From Cupriavidus pauculus (lineage in GTDB: Bacteria > Pseudomonadota > Gammaproteobacteria > Burkholderiales > Burkholderiaceae), in assembly GCF_002858765.1 (NCBI RefSeq), contig NZ_PJRP01000008.1, positions 186,001-250,000 of the forward strand: a stretch of DNA of 64,000 nt, given 5' to 3'. Under the pieces are notes generated by a model. It was given only the letters and a program-made list of their open reading frames with translations, searched no databases and had not been told where the DNA came from. The translations under genes were made by a program, and so were the position numbers. Of the stretch, positions 32,928-42,382 are shown piece by piece (position 1 is the first letter of the stretch; every line of letters begins with the position of its first letter).

Positions 32928-35072
32928 ATGACTTCCAGCAGCCGACGCAATTTCCTCAAGATGGCCGGTGGCAGCGCCGCCGCCACCGCCGCCCTTTCCG
33001 CCTTCCCGCCAGCCATCCGCCGCGCCCTAGCCATTCCGGCCAACAACGCGACCAAGTCCATCCGGGACGTGGAGTACGTGGTGGTGCTGATGCAGGAGAA
33101 CCGCTCGTTCGATAACTACTTCGGCACCATGAACGGTGTCCGCGGCTTCAGCGACCGCTTCACGATTCCGCTGCCGGGTGGCCGGCACGTACTCCAGCAG
33201 ACCTATGCCAGCGGCAACACGAATCGCGTCGTGCTGCCGTACCACCTGGACCAGACCGCCGGCAACGCCCAGCGCGTGAGCGGCACGCCGCACAGCCAGC
33301 CCGACGCCCAGGCCGCGTATGACCTGGGCCGCATGAGCGCCTGGCCCACGTCGAAGAAGACTCAGTCGATGGGGTACTACACCGAGCAGGAACTGGGCTT
33401 CCAGTACGCGCTGGCCAATGCGTTCACACTGTGCGACGCCTACCACTGCAGCTTCCACGGCGGCACCAACACCAACCGCCTGTTTCACTGGACCGGCACC
33501 AACGACCCGTTCGGCACTCATGGCGGCCCGGTCATCGACAACAGCGGTGATTCGCTCGACGCCACGGGTATCAACTACACCTGGACGACGTACCCGGAGC
33601 GCCTGCAGGCTGCCGGCGTGAGCTGGAAGCTCTACCAGAACATGCCGGACAACTTCACCGACAACCCCCTGGCCGGCTTCCAGCAATACCGCGCCGCCAA
33701 CGCCGCCCGGGGCAATGCCGCGAATGGCTCGCCGTATCCGGCCTACACGCCAGCCGACGACACCACGAACCCGCTGTTCAAGGGCATTGGCAACACCATG
33801 CCCGACGGCGGCTTCCTGCAGGCGCTGCGCGACGACATCGCCGCCGGCACGCTGCCGCAGGTGTCATGGATCGTCGCCCCCGCCACGTATTCGGAGCACC
33901 CAGGGCCGTCGAGCCCGGTCCAGGGCGCGTGGTACACCCAGCAGGTGCTCGATGCGCTGACCGCCAACCCCGACGTGTGGAGCCGCACGGTCCTGCTGAT
34001 CAATTTCGATGAAAACGACGGCTTCTTCGACCACGTGCCGCCGCCGTGCGCCCCGGCACTCGACGGCGCCGGGCAGCCGGTGGGCTACACGACGATGGAC
34101 GCGTCGACCGAGTACTACAGCGTGGACAAGACGCCGTTCGGCCCGGGGCCGCGCGTGCCGATGTACGTGGTGTCGCCGTGGAGCCGCGGCGGCTGGGTGA
34201 ACTCGCAGGTGTTCGACCATACGTCGGTGCTGCGCTTTCTGGAGCAACGGTTTGGCGTGGCCGAAACCAACATCAGCACGTACCGCCGCGCCATCATGGG
34301 CGACCTGATGTCGGCGTTCGACTTCGTCAACCCGAACGCCAACGTGGCGCTGGGCATCACACCGCTGACGCAGACCGGTGCGGACGCCGAGCGCGCCGCC
34401 CAGGACGCCAAGGCGCAGATCCCGGCGCCGACCGTGGCCGCCCAGTCGATGCCGACGCAGAAGCGCGGCACGCGCCCGTCGCGCGCCCTGCCCTATTCGC
34501 TGCACACCAGCGGCCTGGAAGAGCCGAACACCAACACGTTCTGGCTGCGCTTCAAGAACGATGGCCAGCAGGCTGCGGTGTTCCACGTCTACGACCGCCT
34601 GCACCTGGGCAACGTACCGCGCCGCTACGCCATCGAGGCGGGCAAGTCCTACGACGCCAAGATCGACGTCGGCGCCGACGGCGGCCGCTACAACTTCTGG
34701 GTGTTGGGCCCGAACGGGTACCACCGCGCCTTCGTGGGCGATGTCAGCGCGCAGAAGGCCGCCGGCGGCGGCGCCGCGCCAGAGATCCGCGTCTGCTATG
34801 ACGAGGCCAATGCCCAGGTCTGGCTGACGCTGATCAACCGTGGCACCGCCACCTGCACGTTCACGGTCAAGCCGAACGCCTACCGCAACGATGGCCCGAC
34901 GACGTTCGAGCTGCCGCCGGGCAAGGAACTGGACCAGCACTGGCCGGTCGGGTCGCAAGGCAACTGGTACGACTTTACGGTGACCACCCAGCAGGGCGGG
35001 TTCAGCCGCCGCTTTGCCGGGCGTCTCGAAAACGGTACGCACACCACGTCCGATCCGGCCATGGGCGTTTGA
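32928..35072 (+). CDS. plcN: Phosphocholine-type phospholipase C, Tat-exported
   Basis: A 714-residue phosphoesterase of the PlcN/PlcH/AcpA superfamily. It has a clear Tat signal, SRRNFLKMAGGSAAATAALS (about 5-24). The catalytic domain begins VEYVVVLMQENRSFDNYFGT (metal and nucleophile region). Further motifs are CDAYHCSFHGGTNTNR (about 170), VLLINFDENDGFFDHVPPP (about 355-373) and PRVPMYVVSPWSRGGWV (about 407). Two C-terminal beta domains (about 500-710) match the DUF756 repeats of phospholipase C. The length fits the family (about 700). Substrate is probably phosphatidylcholine or sphingomyelin head groups; the PlcN symbol marks the family. Confidence 0.88.
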   Translation: MTSSSRRNFLKMAGGSAAATAALSAFPPAIRRALAIPANNATKSIRDVEYVVVLMQENRSFDNYFGTMNGVRGFSDRFTIPLPGGRHVLQQTYASGNTNRVVLPYHLDQTAGNAQRVSGTPHSQPDAQAAYDLGRMSAWPTSKKTQSMGYYTEQELGFQYALANAFTLCDAYHCSFHGGTNTNRLFHWTGTNDPFGTHGGPVIDNSGDSLDATGINYTWTTYPERLQAAGVSWKLYQNMPDNFTDNPLAGFQQYRAANAARGNAANGSPYPAYTPADDTTNPLFKGIGNTMPDGGFLQALRDDIAAGTLPQVSWIVAPATYSEHPGPSSPVQGAWYTQQVLDALTANPDVWSRTVLLINFDENDGFFDHVPPPCAPALDGAGQPVGYTTMDASTEYYSVDKTPFGPGPRVPMYVVSPWSRGGWVNSQVFDHTSVLRFLEQRFGVAETNISTYRRAIMGDLMSAFDFVNPNANVALGITPLTQTGADAERAAQDAKAQIPAPTVAAQSMPTQKRGTRPSRALPYSLHTSGLEEPNTNTFWLRFKNDGQQAAVFHVYDRLHLGNVPRRYAIEAGKSYDAKIDVGADGGRYNFWVLGPNGYHRAFVGDVSAQKAAGGGAAPEIRVCYDEANAQVWLTLINRGTATCTFTVKPNAYRNDGPTTFELPPGKELDQHWPVGSQGNWYDFTVTTQQGGFSRRFAGRLENGTHTTSDPAMGV

Positions 35073-35078
35073 GTTGCC

Positions 35079-35105
35079 GGCCGGTAGCGGCCGCCGCTAC
35101 CGGCC
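35079..35105. terminator. GC-rich hairpin between converging genes
   Basis: GGCCGGTAGCGG (35079-35090) and CCGCTACCGGCC (35094-35105) form a perfect 12-bp stem with a 3-base loop, between the phospholipase C stop and the opposing peptidase stop, which it overlaps. There is no T-run, so it may end transcription only weakly, or protect both 3' ends. Confidence 0.5.
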
Positions 35106-36261
35106 CAGGCTCAGGTCCATGATCATGCGCGCCTCCAGGTACAGGCGGCGCGGAATGGCATCGATCAGGATGTACTCGTCGGCATTGGTGTGATAGCCCA
35201 TGCCGGGCAGGTCCATGCCTTCCAGCACGGGCTTGCCCGACAGCGCGGCGTAGGCAGCATCGCTGCCGCCGCCCGTGCGCTCGGTGGCGATGCCGATCTT
35301 GCCGCCCACCTCCTGATAGATTGTCTGCCCTTTCGCGGCCAGTGCCCGGCCGGCGGCCGAGGCATTGAACGCGGGGCGCCCCTTCTTCATATCGATGGTG
35401 ATCTCGGCGCCGGGCAGCCGCTTGCGCAGGGCGCGCTCGTCGAGCAGGGCGACGATGGCATCGTAGTCGTCGTTGCGGCCGTAGCGCATGTCGGCGGTCA
35501 GCGTGGCCGAGGCGGGAATGGCGTTCGACGCCGACCCTGCGGACGTCAGCGTCCAGTTGAAGCAGATCTCGCGCGCCTTGTCGTCGATGTCCTGCGTACG
35601 CAGGATCAGGTCCGCCGCCTCGGTCAGCGCGTTGACGCCATGCGACGCCGGCATGGGGCGCCACGCCCTGGATCGTGACTTCCGCATGGGCAATGCCCGA
35701 CGTGGCCAGGCCAAAGCTCTCGGCCGTGGCAAAGGCCGGCTCGTGCGACAGGACATAGTCGTGCGACGCCGCCAGGCGCCGGATCAGCGCATGCGACCCG
35801 AACGACCCGGTTTCCTCGTCGATATTGAACAGGACGGTCAGCGTGCCGTAGTCGCGGAAGCCGCGCGCATCGAGCAGCCCCAGCGCGTGCAGGATCACCG
35901 CGATCCCACTCTTGTCGTCGGCGATGTCAGGCCCGTAGGCATGGTTGCCGTCGATCCGGAATGGCGCTTTGGCCAGAAATCCGCGCGGGTACACGGTGTC
36001 CATATGCGCCAGCAGCAGGATCTTCTTCGTGCCGGTGCCCTGGAATACAACGACGACGTTGTCGCCGACCACGCCGGCATCGGCCGGATAGCGGGTCACG
36101 GCCGCGCCAAGGGTGGCCAGCACGGGGACCTGTTGCGTCCTGGCGGCGACATCGAGCGCGCCGTCGTAGCCCGGCAGCGCAGCGACACTGTCCGAGCAGC
36201 CATAAGACACCATCGCGGCGCCGGCGATGGCCGCCGCGCCAAGCAATCTCCTGTACATCAT
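35097..36261 (-). pseudogene. M20-family metallopeptidase (glutamate carboxypeptidase-like), frameshifted
   Basis: The N-terminal two thirds read from ATG 36261 (GGAG upstream). A lipoprotein-like signal (AGAAMVSYGC) leads to LLLAHMDTVYPRGFLAKAPF (metal His/Asp), YGPDIADDKSGIAVILHALG (bridging Asp) and LFNIDEETGSFGSHALI (catalytic Glu-Glu). At 35637-35643, after VAPHAGVA, the frame breaks. The rest of the family sequence continues in the next frame (GVNALTEAADLILRTQDI, dimerisation domain, then GGGSDAAYAALSGKPVLEGM and GYHTNADEYILI) to 35097. One extra base, or two missing, at this point explains it. It is either a true recent pseudogene or an assembly error. Confidence 0.82.
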
Positions 36262-36451
36262 GTTGACTCCGGAGTGATCAAGCCCCTCGGCGTCGGCGCT
36301 GTCTGGTGATCTTCGGATGGTCTTTCGCGGCGTGAGGCGGCATTATTGCCAGCCGCTCCAGGAAGGCGATTGACCGAACGCATGGATTCGTCACGCTGTC
36401 ATATTTCCGCCTTATAGTCCCCGGCTATCGCTTTTTGTCCCCGGGAGTCCC

Positions 36452-37366
36452 ATGCTTGGCGACCTGCTGATGACCTTCTACGAGGTGGCGCGACAGGGCA
36501 GCATCACCACGGCCGCGCGTCAGTTGCGCGTGAGCCAGCCCACGGTCACCGGTCGCATCCGGCAGCTCGAGGAGCTGTATGGCGTGGAACTGTTCCACCG
36601 CCGCGCCAGCCGCGTGGACCTCAGTGACGTGGGGGTGGCGCTGATGCCGCTGGCGGAGCAGATCATGCAGCAGGAAAGCAATGCCGACTTTCTGCTGCGC
36701 AACGCCGGCAACCTGCGCTTTGGCAACCTGCGGATCGGCGCCACCGGGCCCTATTACATCCTGCGCAGCGTGGCCGCCTTCCGGCAGCGCTATCCCGCCA
36801 TCGAGATCAGCATCGAGATCGGCAACTCCAAGCAGATGATCGAGGCGCTGTACGAATACCGCATCGACGCAGCCGTGTCGTCGCACGCGCTTGACGATGA
36901 CCGCCTGCACCGCGTGACGCTGGCCGCCGACCCGATGGTGCTGGTGGTGCACCCGGTGCATCCGCTGGCGCGCCGATCACGCGTGGAAGTGGCGGAACTG
37001 GCGGCATGCCATCTGCTGGTGCGCGAACAGGGGTCGATGACGCGCGAGGCCACCGAGGCGTCGCTGCGCGCAGCCGGCGCGGGCATGCCGCCGCATACGG
37101 TCATCGGCAGCCGCGAGGCCATCTGCGAGGCGATTCGCCACAACCTTGGCGCCAGTGTCATGCCCGCGGGCGAAGTGCCGCGCGATCCGGCACTGGTGGT
37201 GGTGCCGTTCGCCAGCCAGGCCCCGGTGATCCACGAGTACCTGTACTGCCTGACCGGCCGCCGTCACACCCGACTGGTTGGCGCCTTGCTCGATTGTCTG
37301 GTGGCGCCCGCAGGCGCGGCCGTGCCGCATTGCGAAGCGCCACCGCCAGCGCCTATATTGAACTGA
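36452..37366 (+). CDS. LysR-family regulator
   Basis: A 304-residue LysR protein. The helix-turn-helix is at about 1-60 (LMTFYEVARQGSITTAARQL, SQPTVTGRIRQLEELYGVEL), and the effector domain covers about 90-290. Its branch is like regulators found with aminoethylphosphonate use, but no phosphonate genes are near. It is divergent from the broken M20 peptidase gene (190-base gap) and 49 bases ahead of the M14 peptidase gene in the same direction, so it may govern either. The C terminus is Pro/Ala-rich. Confidence 0.87.
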   Translation: MLGDLLMTFYEVARQGSITTAARQLRVSQPTVTGRIRQLEELYGVELFHRRASRVDLSDVGVALMPLAEQIMQQESNADFLLRNAGNLRFGNLRIGATGPYYILRSVAAFRQRYPAIEISIEIGNSKQMIEALYEYRIDAAVSSHALDDDRLHRVTLAADPMVLVVHPVHPLARRSRVEVAELAACHLLVREQGSMTREATEASLRAAGAGMPPHTVIGSREAICEAIRHNLGASVMPAGEVPRDPALVVVPFASQAPVIHEYLYCLTGRRHTRLVGALLDCLVAPAGAAVPHCEAPPPAPILN

Positions 37367-37415
37367 CCACCTCTTTCCAAGCCCCCCAGGCCTCCACGCC
37401 CCCCGAGCCCCGCCC

Positions 37416-38447
37416 ATGACCGGTCCGGTCCCTTCCAGCTTTCCAGAGTACGATCAACTGCTGACGCTGCTGGAGCTGGGCGCACCGTGGTTCGACACCC
37501 GCACGGCATGCCAAGTCACCGTGCACGACCGCACGTTCGCCGTGCCGGTCGCCAGCCTGGGCACGCAGGCGCCCGATGCGCCAGCCATCGGCATCTTCGG
37601 CGGCATCCACGGCCTGGAACGCATCGGCACGCAACTGGTGCTGGACTACATGCGCTCGCTGCTGTGCCGGCTGAGCTGGGACGATCTGCTGCACCGGCAG
37701 CTGGAAAGCGTGAGGCTGGTGTTCATGCCGATCGTCAACCCCGGTGGCATGTATATCGCCACGCGCGCCAATCCGAATGGCGTGGACCTGATGCGCAACG
37801 CCCCGCAGAATGCCGATGCCCGGGTGCCCTTTCTGGCCGGCGGACAGCGCGTCGGCAACTGGCTGCCCTGGTACCGTGGCCGCGCGGGTTCGCCGATGGA
37901 GACCGAAAGCATGGCGCTGCTGCGCGTGGTGGAATCCGAACTGCTGCCCCGCCCGCTGAGCTTTGCCGTGGATTGCCATTCAGGCTACGGCTGGCGCGAC
38001 AGCATCTGGTTTCCGTATGCGCGCACGCACGCACTGATGCCGCACCTGCCCGAGATGTATCTGCTCAAGACCATGTTTGAACAGGCCCATCCGCACCATG
38101 GCTATGCGTTCGAGCCGCAGAGCCACCAATACCTGCTGCATGGCGATCTCTGGGACTACGCCTACGATCGCACGCCGCCGGCATGCCTGTTCCTGCCAAT
38201 GACGCTCGAACTTGGGTCCTGGCTCTGGATCAAGAAAAATCCGCGCCAGCTCTTTTCGCGGGCGGGCATCTTCAATCCGATCAAGGCACACCGCACCGCC
38301 CGCGTGCTACGGCGCCATGTGAGCCTGTTCGACTTCCTGGGCCGCGTGGCGGTGGCACCCGGGCGCTGGCTGCCACAGGGCCCGCACCGTCAACAACTGC
38401 TGGAGCAAGCCCGCGCGCACTGGCAGAACGGCAAGCCCGCGCCATGA
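37416..38447 (+). CDS. M14-family zinc carboxypeptidase-like protein
   Basis: A 343-residue cytoplasmic protein of the M14 metallocarboxypeptidase fold. The zinc motif HxxE is in GIFGGIHGLERIGTQLVLDY (about residue 70). FMPIVNPGGMYIATRANPNG (about 108-127) carries the substrate-binding stretch and VDCHSGYGWR (about 189) the third zinc His. A Glu in MTLELGSW (about 267) could be the catalytic base. There is no signal peptide. The following hydrolase overlaps it by ATGA, suggesting coupled translation and a shared task. Substrate unknown. Confidence 0.83.
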   Translation: MTGPVPSSFPEYDQLLTLLELGAPWFDTRTACQVTVHDRTFAVPVASLGTQAPDAPAIGIFGGIHGLERIGTQLVLDYMRSLLCRLSWDDLLHRQLESVRLVFMPIVNPGGMYIATRANPNGVDLMRNAPQNADARVPFLAGGQRVGNWLPWYRGRAGSPMETESMALLRVVESELLPRPLSFAVDCHSGYGWRDSIWFPYARTHALMPHLPEMYLLKTMFEQAHPHHGYAFEPQSHQYLLHGDLWDYAYDRTPPACLFLPMTLELGSWLWIKKNPRQLFSRAGIFNPIKAHRTARVLRRHVSLFDFLGRVAVAPGRWLPQGPHRQQLLEQARAHWQNGKPAP

Positions 38448-39193
38448 GCGGGTGGATCTTCCTGCGCGGCCTGACGCGCGAGTCGCGCCACTGGGGAGAT
38501 CTGCCTGAACACTGGTGCGCCCACGGCCTGCCGGCGCCACTGATGATCGACCTGCCCGGCAACGGCAGCGCACGGCACCTGGACGTACCCGCCAATGTGC
38601 GTGGCATGACCGAGGCCGTACGGGCTACCGCACAGGCCACGGGCCGCAGCGGGCCCTGGTGCATCCTGGCGATGTCGCTCGGCGCCATGGTGGCCACCGA
38701 CTGGGCACAGGCGTGGCCCGGCGAGGTCAGTGGGCTGGTGCTGGTCAATACGAGCATGCGGCCGTTCAGCCATCCCGCCGAACGGCTGCGGCCGCGCAAC
38801 TGGTTGGCCATGCTGGGCATGGCCCGCCACTGGCACGACCGGGCGCGCTGCGAGCGCGTCGTCCACCGGCTGACCTGCGAACGGCTCGATACCCGAGACG
38901 CTGACCTGGCGCGCTGGGTGGACATCGGCCAGACCGCCTCGGTGTCGCGCGATGCGGCGTGGCTGCAACTGGTGGCCGCGGCGCGCTTCCGTGCGCAACG
39001 CCAGGCGCCGGGTTGCCCCACGCTGGTGGTGTCATCCGACGCCGACCGGCTGGTCAATCCCAACTGCTCTGCCCGCCTGGCGGCAGCCTGGGGGGTATCG
39101 CACGCGCGCCACCCCTGGGCCGGACACGACCTGCCCCATGACGATCCGCAGTGGCTTTGCGAAACGGCTGGCGCTGCGATGGATCGCCGCTGA
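38444..39193 (+). CDS. Alpha/beta hydrolase
   Basis: A 249-residue hydrolase fold. The nucleophile elbow is variant, CILAMSLGAM (Ser about residue 77, with Ala where Gly is usual). The acid is probably in VVSSDADRLVNP (about 205) and the His in HPWAGHDLPHDD (about 225). A start near the beta-1 strand (MSGWIFLRGLTRESRHWGDL) is natural. Its ATG overlaps the stop of the M14 gene. It may be an esterase or thioesterase acting with the peptidase; the substrate cannot be told. Confidence 0.82.
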   Translation: MSGWIFLRGLTRESRHWGDLPEHWCAHGLPAPLMIDLPGNGSARHLDVPANVRGMTEAVRATAQATGRSGPWCILAMSLGAMVATDWAQAWPGEVSGLVLVNTSMRPFSHPAERLRPRNWLAMLGMARHWHDRARCERVVHRLTCERLDTRDADLARWVDIGQTASVSRDAAWLQLVAAARFRAQRQAPGCPTLVVSSDADRLVNPNCSARLAAAWGVSHARHPWAGHDLPHDDPQWLCETAGAAMDRR

Positions 39194-39245
39194 GGCAACC
39201 GTCCGCTTCGTTTCCCCCCTGAATCCGACACCTGAAAGCACCTTT

Positions 39246-39324
39246 CACATTGCGAAATTGGTGCCGGGACGCCCTGCCCTCACGGTTTCGTTCTGAGAAA
39301 ACGCGTTCCACATTGCAAAATTTG
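39246..39324 (+). promoter_or_regulatory. Repeated CACATTGC motif upstream of aceA
   Basis: CACATTGCGAAATTG (39246-39260) and CACATTGCAAAATTTG (39309-39324) are near-identical direct repeats whose starts are 63 bp apart, six helical turns. They lie in the 300-base AT-rich gap before aceA, 170-250 bases from its ATG. TTGCGAAA/TTGCAAA cores recall sites of short-chain-fatty-acid regulators such as RamB, but the regulator here is not known. Confidence 0.45.
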
Positions 39325-39493
39325 TCTTCTATCTTATTGAAACATAAGGATAAACAAAGTCTTATGTCTTATATAAGAGTTGGTTGCTGCGCAGCAAAAA
39401 CCCCATACAATTATTTCCACGCTGCTTGCTTCGAGATACCCGGCGGCACACGCAACCCCTTACTCAAACGCGCTTACCTCTTAGGAAATTGAC

Positions 39494-41074
39494 ATGTCCC
39501 AGTACCAAGACGACATCAAGGCAATTGCTGGCTTGAAGGAAAACAACGGCAGCGCATGGAACGCCATCAACCCTGAGTATGCCGCCCGCATGCGTGCCCA
39601 GAACAGGTTCAAGACGGGTCTGGACATTGCCAAGTACACCGCGAAGATCATGCGCGCCGACATGGCTGCCTACGACGCCGATCCGGCCAAGTACACGCAG
39701 TCGCTGGGTTGCTGGCACGGCTTCATCGGCCAGCAGAAGATGATTTCCATCAAGAAGCACTTCAACAGCACCGACCGCCGCTATCTGTACCTGTCCGGCT
39801 GGATGGTGGCCGCGCTGCGCTCGGAATTCGGCCCGCTGCCCGACCAGTCGTTGCACGAGAAGACCTCGGTCAGCGCGCTGATCCGCGAACTCTATACGTT
39901 CCTGCGCCAGGCCGACGCCCGTGAACTGGGCGGCCTGTTCCGCGAACTGGACGCGGCCCAGGGCCCGGCCAAGGCTGCCATCCAGGCAAAGATCGACAAC
40001 CACGTGACGCACGTGGTGCCCATCATCGCCGACATCGATGCTGGTTTCGGCAACGCCGAAGCCACGTATCTGCTGGCCAAGCAGTTCATCGAAGCGGGCG
40101 CCTGCTGCATCCAGATCGAAAACCAGGTGTCCGACGAGAAGCAGTGCGGCCACCAGGACGGCAAGGTCACCGTGCCGCACGAGGACTTCCTGGCCAAGGT
40201 CCGGGCCATCCGCTACGCCTTCCTGGAACTGGGCGTGGACGACGGCATCATCGTGACCCGTACCGACTCGCTGGGCGCCGGCCTGACCAAGCAGATCGCC
40301 GTGACCCACACGCCGGGCGACCTGGGCGACCAATACAACGCCTTCCTCGATTGCGAGGAAATCTCGGCCGACACGCTGGGCAACGGTGACGTGGTGATCA
40401 AGCAGAACGGCAAGCTGATGCGTCCCAAGCGCCTGCCCAGCAACCTGTTCCAGTTCCGCGCCGGCACGGGCGAAGCGCGTTGCGTGCTGGACAGCATCAC
40501 CTCGCTGCAGAACGGCGCCGACCTGCTGTGGATCGAAACCGAAAAGCCGCATATCGAGCAGATCGCCGGCATGGTCCGCGAGATCCGCAAGGTCGTCCCG
40601 AACGCCAAGCTGGTGTACAACAACAGCCCGTCGTTCAACTGGACGCTGAATTTCCGCCAGCAGGCCTATGACGCGATGCAGGCCGCAGGCAAGGATGTGT
40701 CGTCTTACGAGCGCAGCCAGCTGATGAGCGTGGAATACGATCAGACCGAACTGGCGAAGCTTGCCGACGAGAAGATCCGCACCTTCCAGGCCGACGCGGC
40801 GCGCGAAGCCGGCATCTTCCACCACCTGATCACGCTGCCGACGTACCACACCGCCGCGCTGTCGACCGACAACCTGGCCAAGGAATACTTCGGCGAACAG
40901 GGCATGCTGGGCTATGTGGCTGGCGTGCAGCGCAAGGAAATCCGCCAGGGCATCGCCTGCGTCAAGCACCAGAACATGTCCGGCTCGGACATCGGCGACG
41001 ACCACAAGGAATACTTCAGCGGCGACGCTGCGCTGAAGGCGGCAGGCAAAGACAACACCATGAACCAGTTCTGA
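39494..41074 (+). CDS. aceA: Isocitrate lyase
   Basis: A 526-residue isocitrate lyase, which splits isocitrate to glyoxylate and succinate at the head of the glyoxylate shunt. The catalytic loop reads DEKQCGHQDGKVTVPHEDF (family KxCGH, about 213-231). Mg-binding stretches include PIIADIDAGFGNAEATYLLA (about 176-195) and LIRELYTFLRQADARELGGL. The length (about 530) marks the longer proteobacterial branch rather than the 430-residue E. coli type. AGGAAAT precedes the ATG. No malate synthase gene is adjacent. A strong terminator follows, so it is a single-gene unit. Confidence 0.96.
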   Translation: MSQYQDDIKAIAGLKENNGSAWNAINPEYAARMRAQNRFKTGLDIAKYTAKIMRADMAAYDADPAKYTQSLGCWHGFIGQQKMISIKKHFNSTDRRYLYLSGWMVAALRSEFGPLPDQSLHEKTSVSALIRELYTFLRQADARELGGLFRELDAAQGPAKAAIQAKIDNHVTHVVPIIADIDAGFGNAEATYLLAKQFIEAGACCIQIENQVSDEKQCGHQDGKVTVPHEDFLAKVRAIRYAFLELGVDDGIIVTRTDSLGAGLTKQIAVTHTPGDLGDQYNAFLDCEEISADTLGNGDVVIKQNGKLMRPKRLPSNLFQFRAGTGEARCVLDSITSLQNGADLLWIETEKPHIEQIAGMVREIRKVVPNAKLVYNNSPSFNWTLNFRQQAYDAMQAAGKDVSSYERSQLMSVEYDQTELAKLADEKIRTFQADAAREAGIFHHLITLPTYHTAALSTDNLAKEYFGEQGMLGYVAGVQRKEIRQGIACVKHQNMSGSDIGDDHKEYFSGDAALKAAGKDNTMNQF

Positions 41075-41107
41075 TACGAGTTCTGATTCTCGGTAGTACC
41101 TGGTCGA

Positions 41108-41139
41108 AACGCCAACCCATGACGGGTTGGCGTTTTTTT
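41108..41139 (+). terminator. Rho-independent terminator of aceA
   Basis: AACGCCAACCC (41108-41118) pairs perfectly with GGGTTGGCGTT (41124-41134) around loop ATGAC, followed by a T-run to 41139. It begins 33 bases after the aceA stop codon. Confidence 0.9.
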
Positions 41140-41282
41140 ACGCTCGAAGCGTTGACTTTCCGAAAGTGGCTGGCGCGCCATTCATTAGCTGTCTTTATAG
41201 GCTCATGCCGTTCGGGGTTCTTAATCGCCCGCGTTCCCGCTGCTAGTCTTATGACCACGGCGTTGAACTCAGGAGAACCCCA

Positions 41283-42362
41283 ATGCAAGCATTTGGCTAC
41301 GCCACCCATTCTGCCGATTCCGAACTCGGACCCTTCCGCTTCGAGCGTCGCGAACCGCGCCCCCAGGATGTCGCCATCGACATCCTCTATTGCGGCATCT
41401 GCCATTCGGACATCCACTCCGCCCGTAACGAGTGGGGCGGGACGACCTATCCGTTCGTACCGGGCCATGAAATAGTCGGCCGCGTTTCGGCGGTCGGTGC
41501 CGGCGTCACGAAATACAAGGCCGGTGACCTGGTCGGCGTCGGCTGTCTGGTCGATAGCTGCCGCCATTGCCAGTCGTGCAGCGACGGCCTGGAGCAATAC
41601 TGCGAAAACGGCTGGACGGGAACCTATAACGGCGAAGACAAAATCGGTGGCACCCGGCACACCGTCACATACGGTGGATATTCCGACAAAATCACAGTCG
41701 ACCAGCGATTTGTACTCCGCATACCGGAGAACCTGGACCCGGCGGCGGCTGCGCCTTTGCTTTGCGCGGGCATTACCACCTACTCCCCGCTAAAACACTG
41801 GAAGGTGGGTCCCGGCCAGCGGGTTGGCATCGTCGGCCTTGGCGGGCTCGGGCATATGGGCGTGAAATTCGCGCATGCCATGGGCGCCCACGTCGTCATG
41901 ATTACGACTTCACCCGAAAAAGGACAGGACGCCAGGAAACTCGGTGCGGACGACATCCTGATTTCCAAGGATGCCGACGCCATGGTGAATGCGGCCGGCA
42001 CATTCGACTTTCTTCTGAATACCATCCCGGTTGGCCACGATACCGACCCATATATGAACCTTCTGAAGCGTGACGGGACGATGGTGATCGTCGGTGCCGT
42101 TGAAACGCTGACCCATACCAGCGGGGTTCCCTTTATTTTCCGACGTCGCTCGATGGCCGGTTCCTTGATTGGCGGCCTGCCGGAAACACAGGAGATGCTT
42201 GATTTTTGCGGCGAGCACAACATTACGTGCGACATCGAAATGGTGGCCATGAAGGACGTCAACACCGCCTATGACCGGACAGTGGCCGGCGACGTCAAAT
42301 ATCGCTTTGTCATCGACATGTCCACGCTCGGCCAGGCCGCAACGGCCAGCCCCACGGCCTGA
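41283..42362 (+). CDS. Zinc-dependent alcohol dehydrogenase (CAD/YahK-like)
   Basis: A 359-residue medium-chain dehydrogenase of the cinnamyl-alcohol/YahK group, usually NADPH-dependent aldehyde reductases. Catalytic zinc ligands lie in YCGICHSDIHSAR (Cys about 37) and PGHEIVGRV (His-Glu about 61). The structural zinc Cys cluster is CRHCQSCSDGLEQYC (about 93-107). The nucleotide fold is VGIVGLGGLGHMGVKFAHAM (about 181-200). CAGGAGA precedes the ATG. It opens a rightward run with an SDR, a DHFR-like reductase and a LysR. Codons are less GC-biased than in neighbours, hinting at later acquisition. Confidence 0.9.
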   Translation: MQAFGYATHSADSELGPFRFERREPRPQDVAIDILYCGICHSDIHSARNEWGGTTYPFVPGHEIVGRVSAVGAGVTKYKAGDLVGVGCLVDSCRHCQSCSDGLEQYCENGWTGTYNGEDKIGGTRHTVTYGGYSDKITVDQRFVLRIPENLDPAAAAPLLCAGITTYSPLKHWKVGPGQRVGIVGLGGLGHMGVKFAHAMGAHVVMITTSPEKGQDARKLGADDILISKDADAMVNAAGTFDFLLNTIPVGHDTDPYMNLLKRDGTMVIVGAVETLTHTSGVPFIFRRRSMAGSLIGGLPETQEMLDFCGEHNITCDIEMVAMKDVNTAYDRTVAGDVKYRFVIDMSTLGQAATASPTA

Positions 42363-42382
42363 ATCTACCTGCGGAGAAACAG

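Noticed and set aside
35002..35756. The two M20 peptidase fragments as two separate genes
   Set aside because: They join at one point with continuous family sequence in adjacent frames. The second has no convincing start, and the first frame runs on as nonsense past the break.
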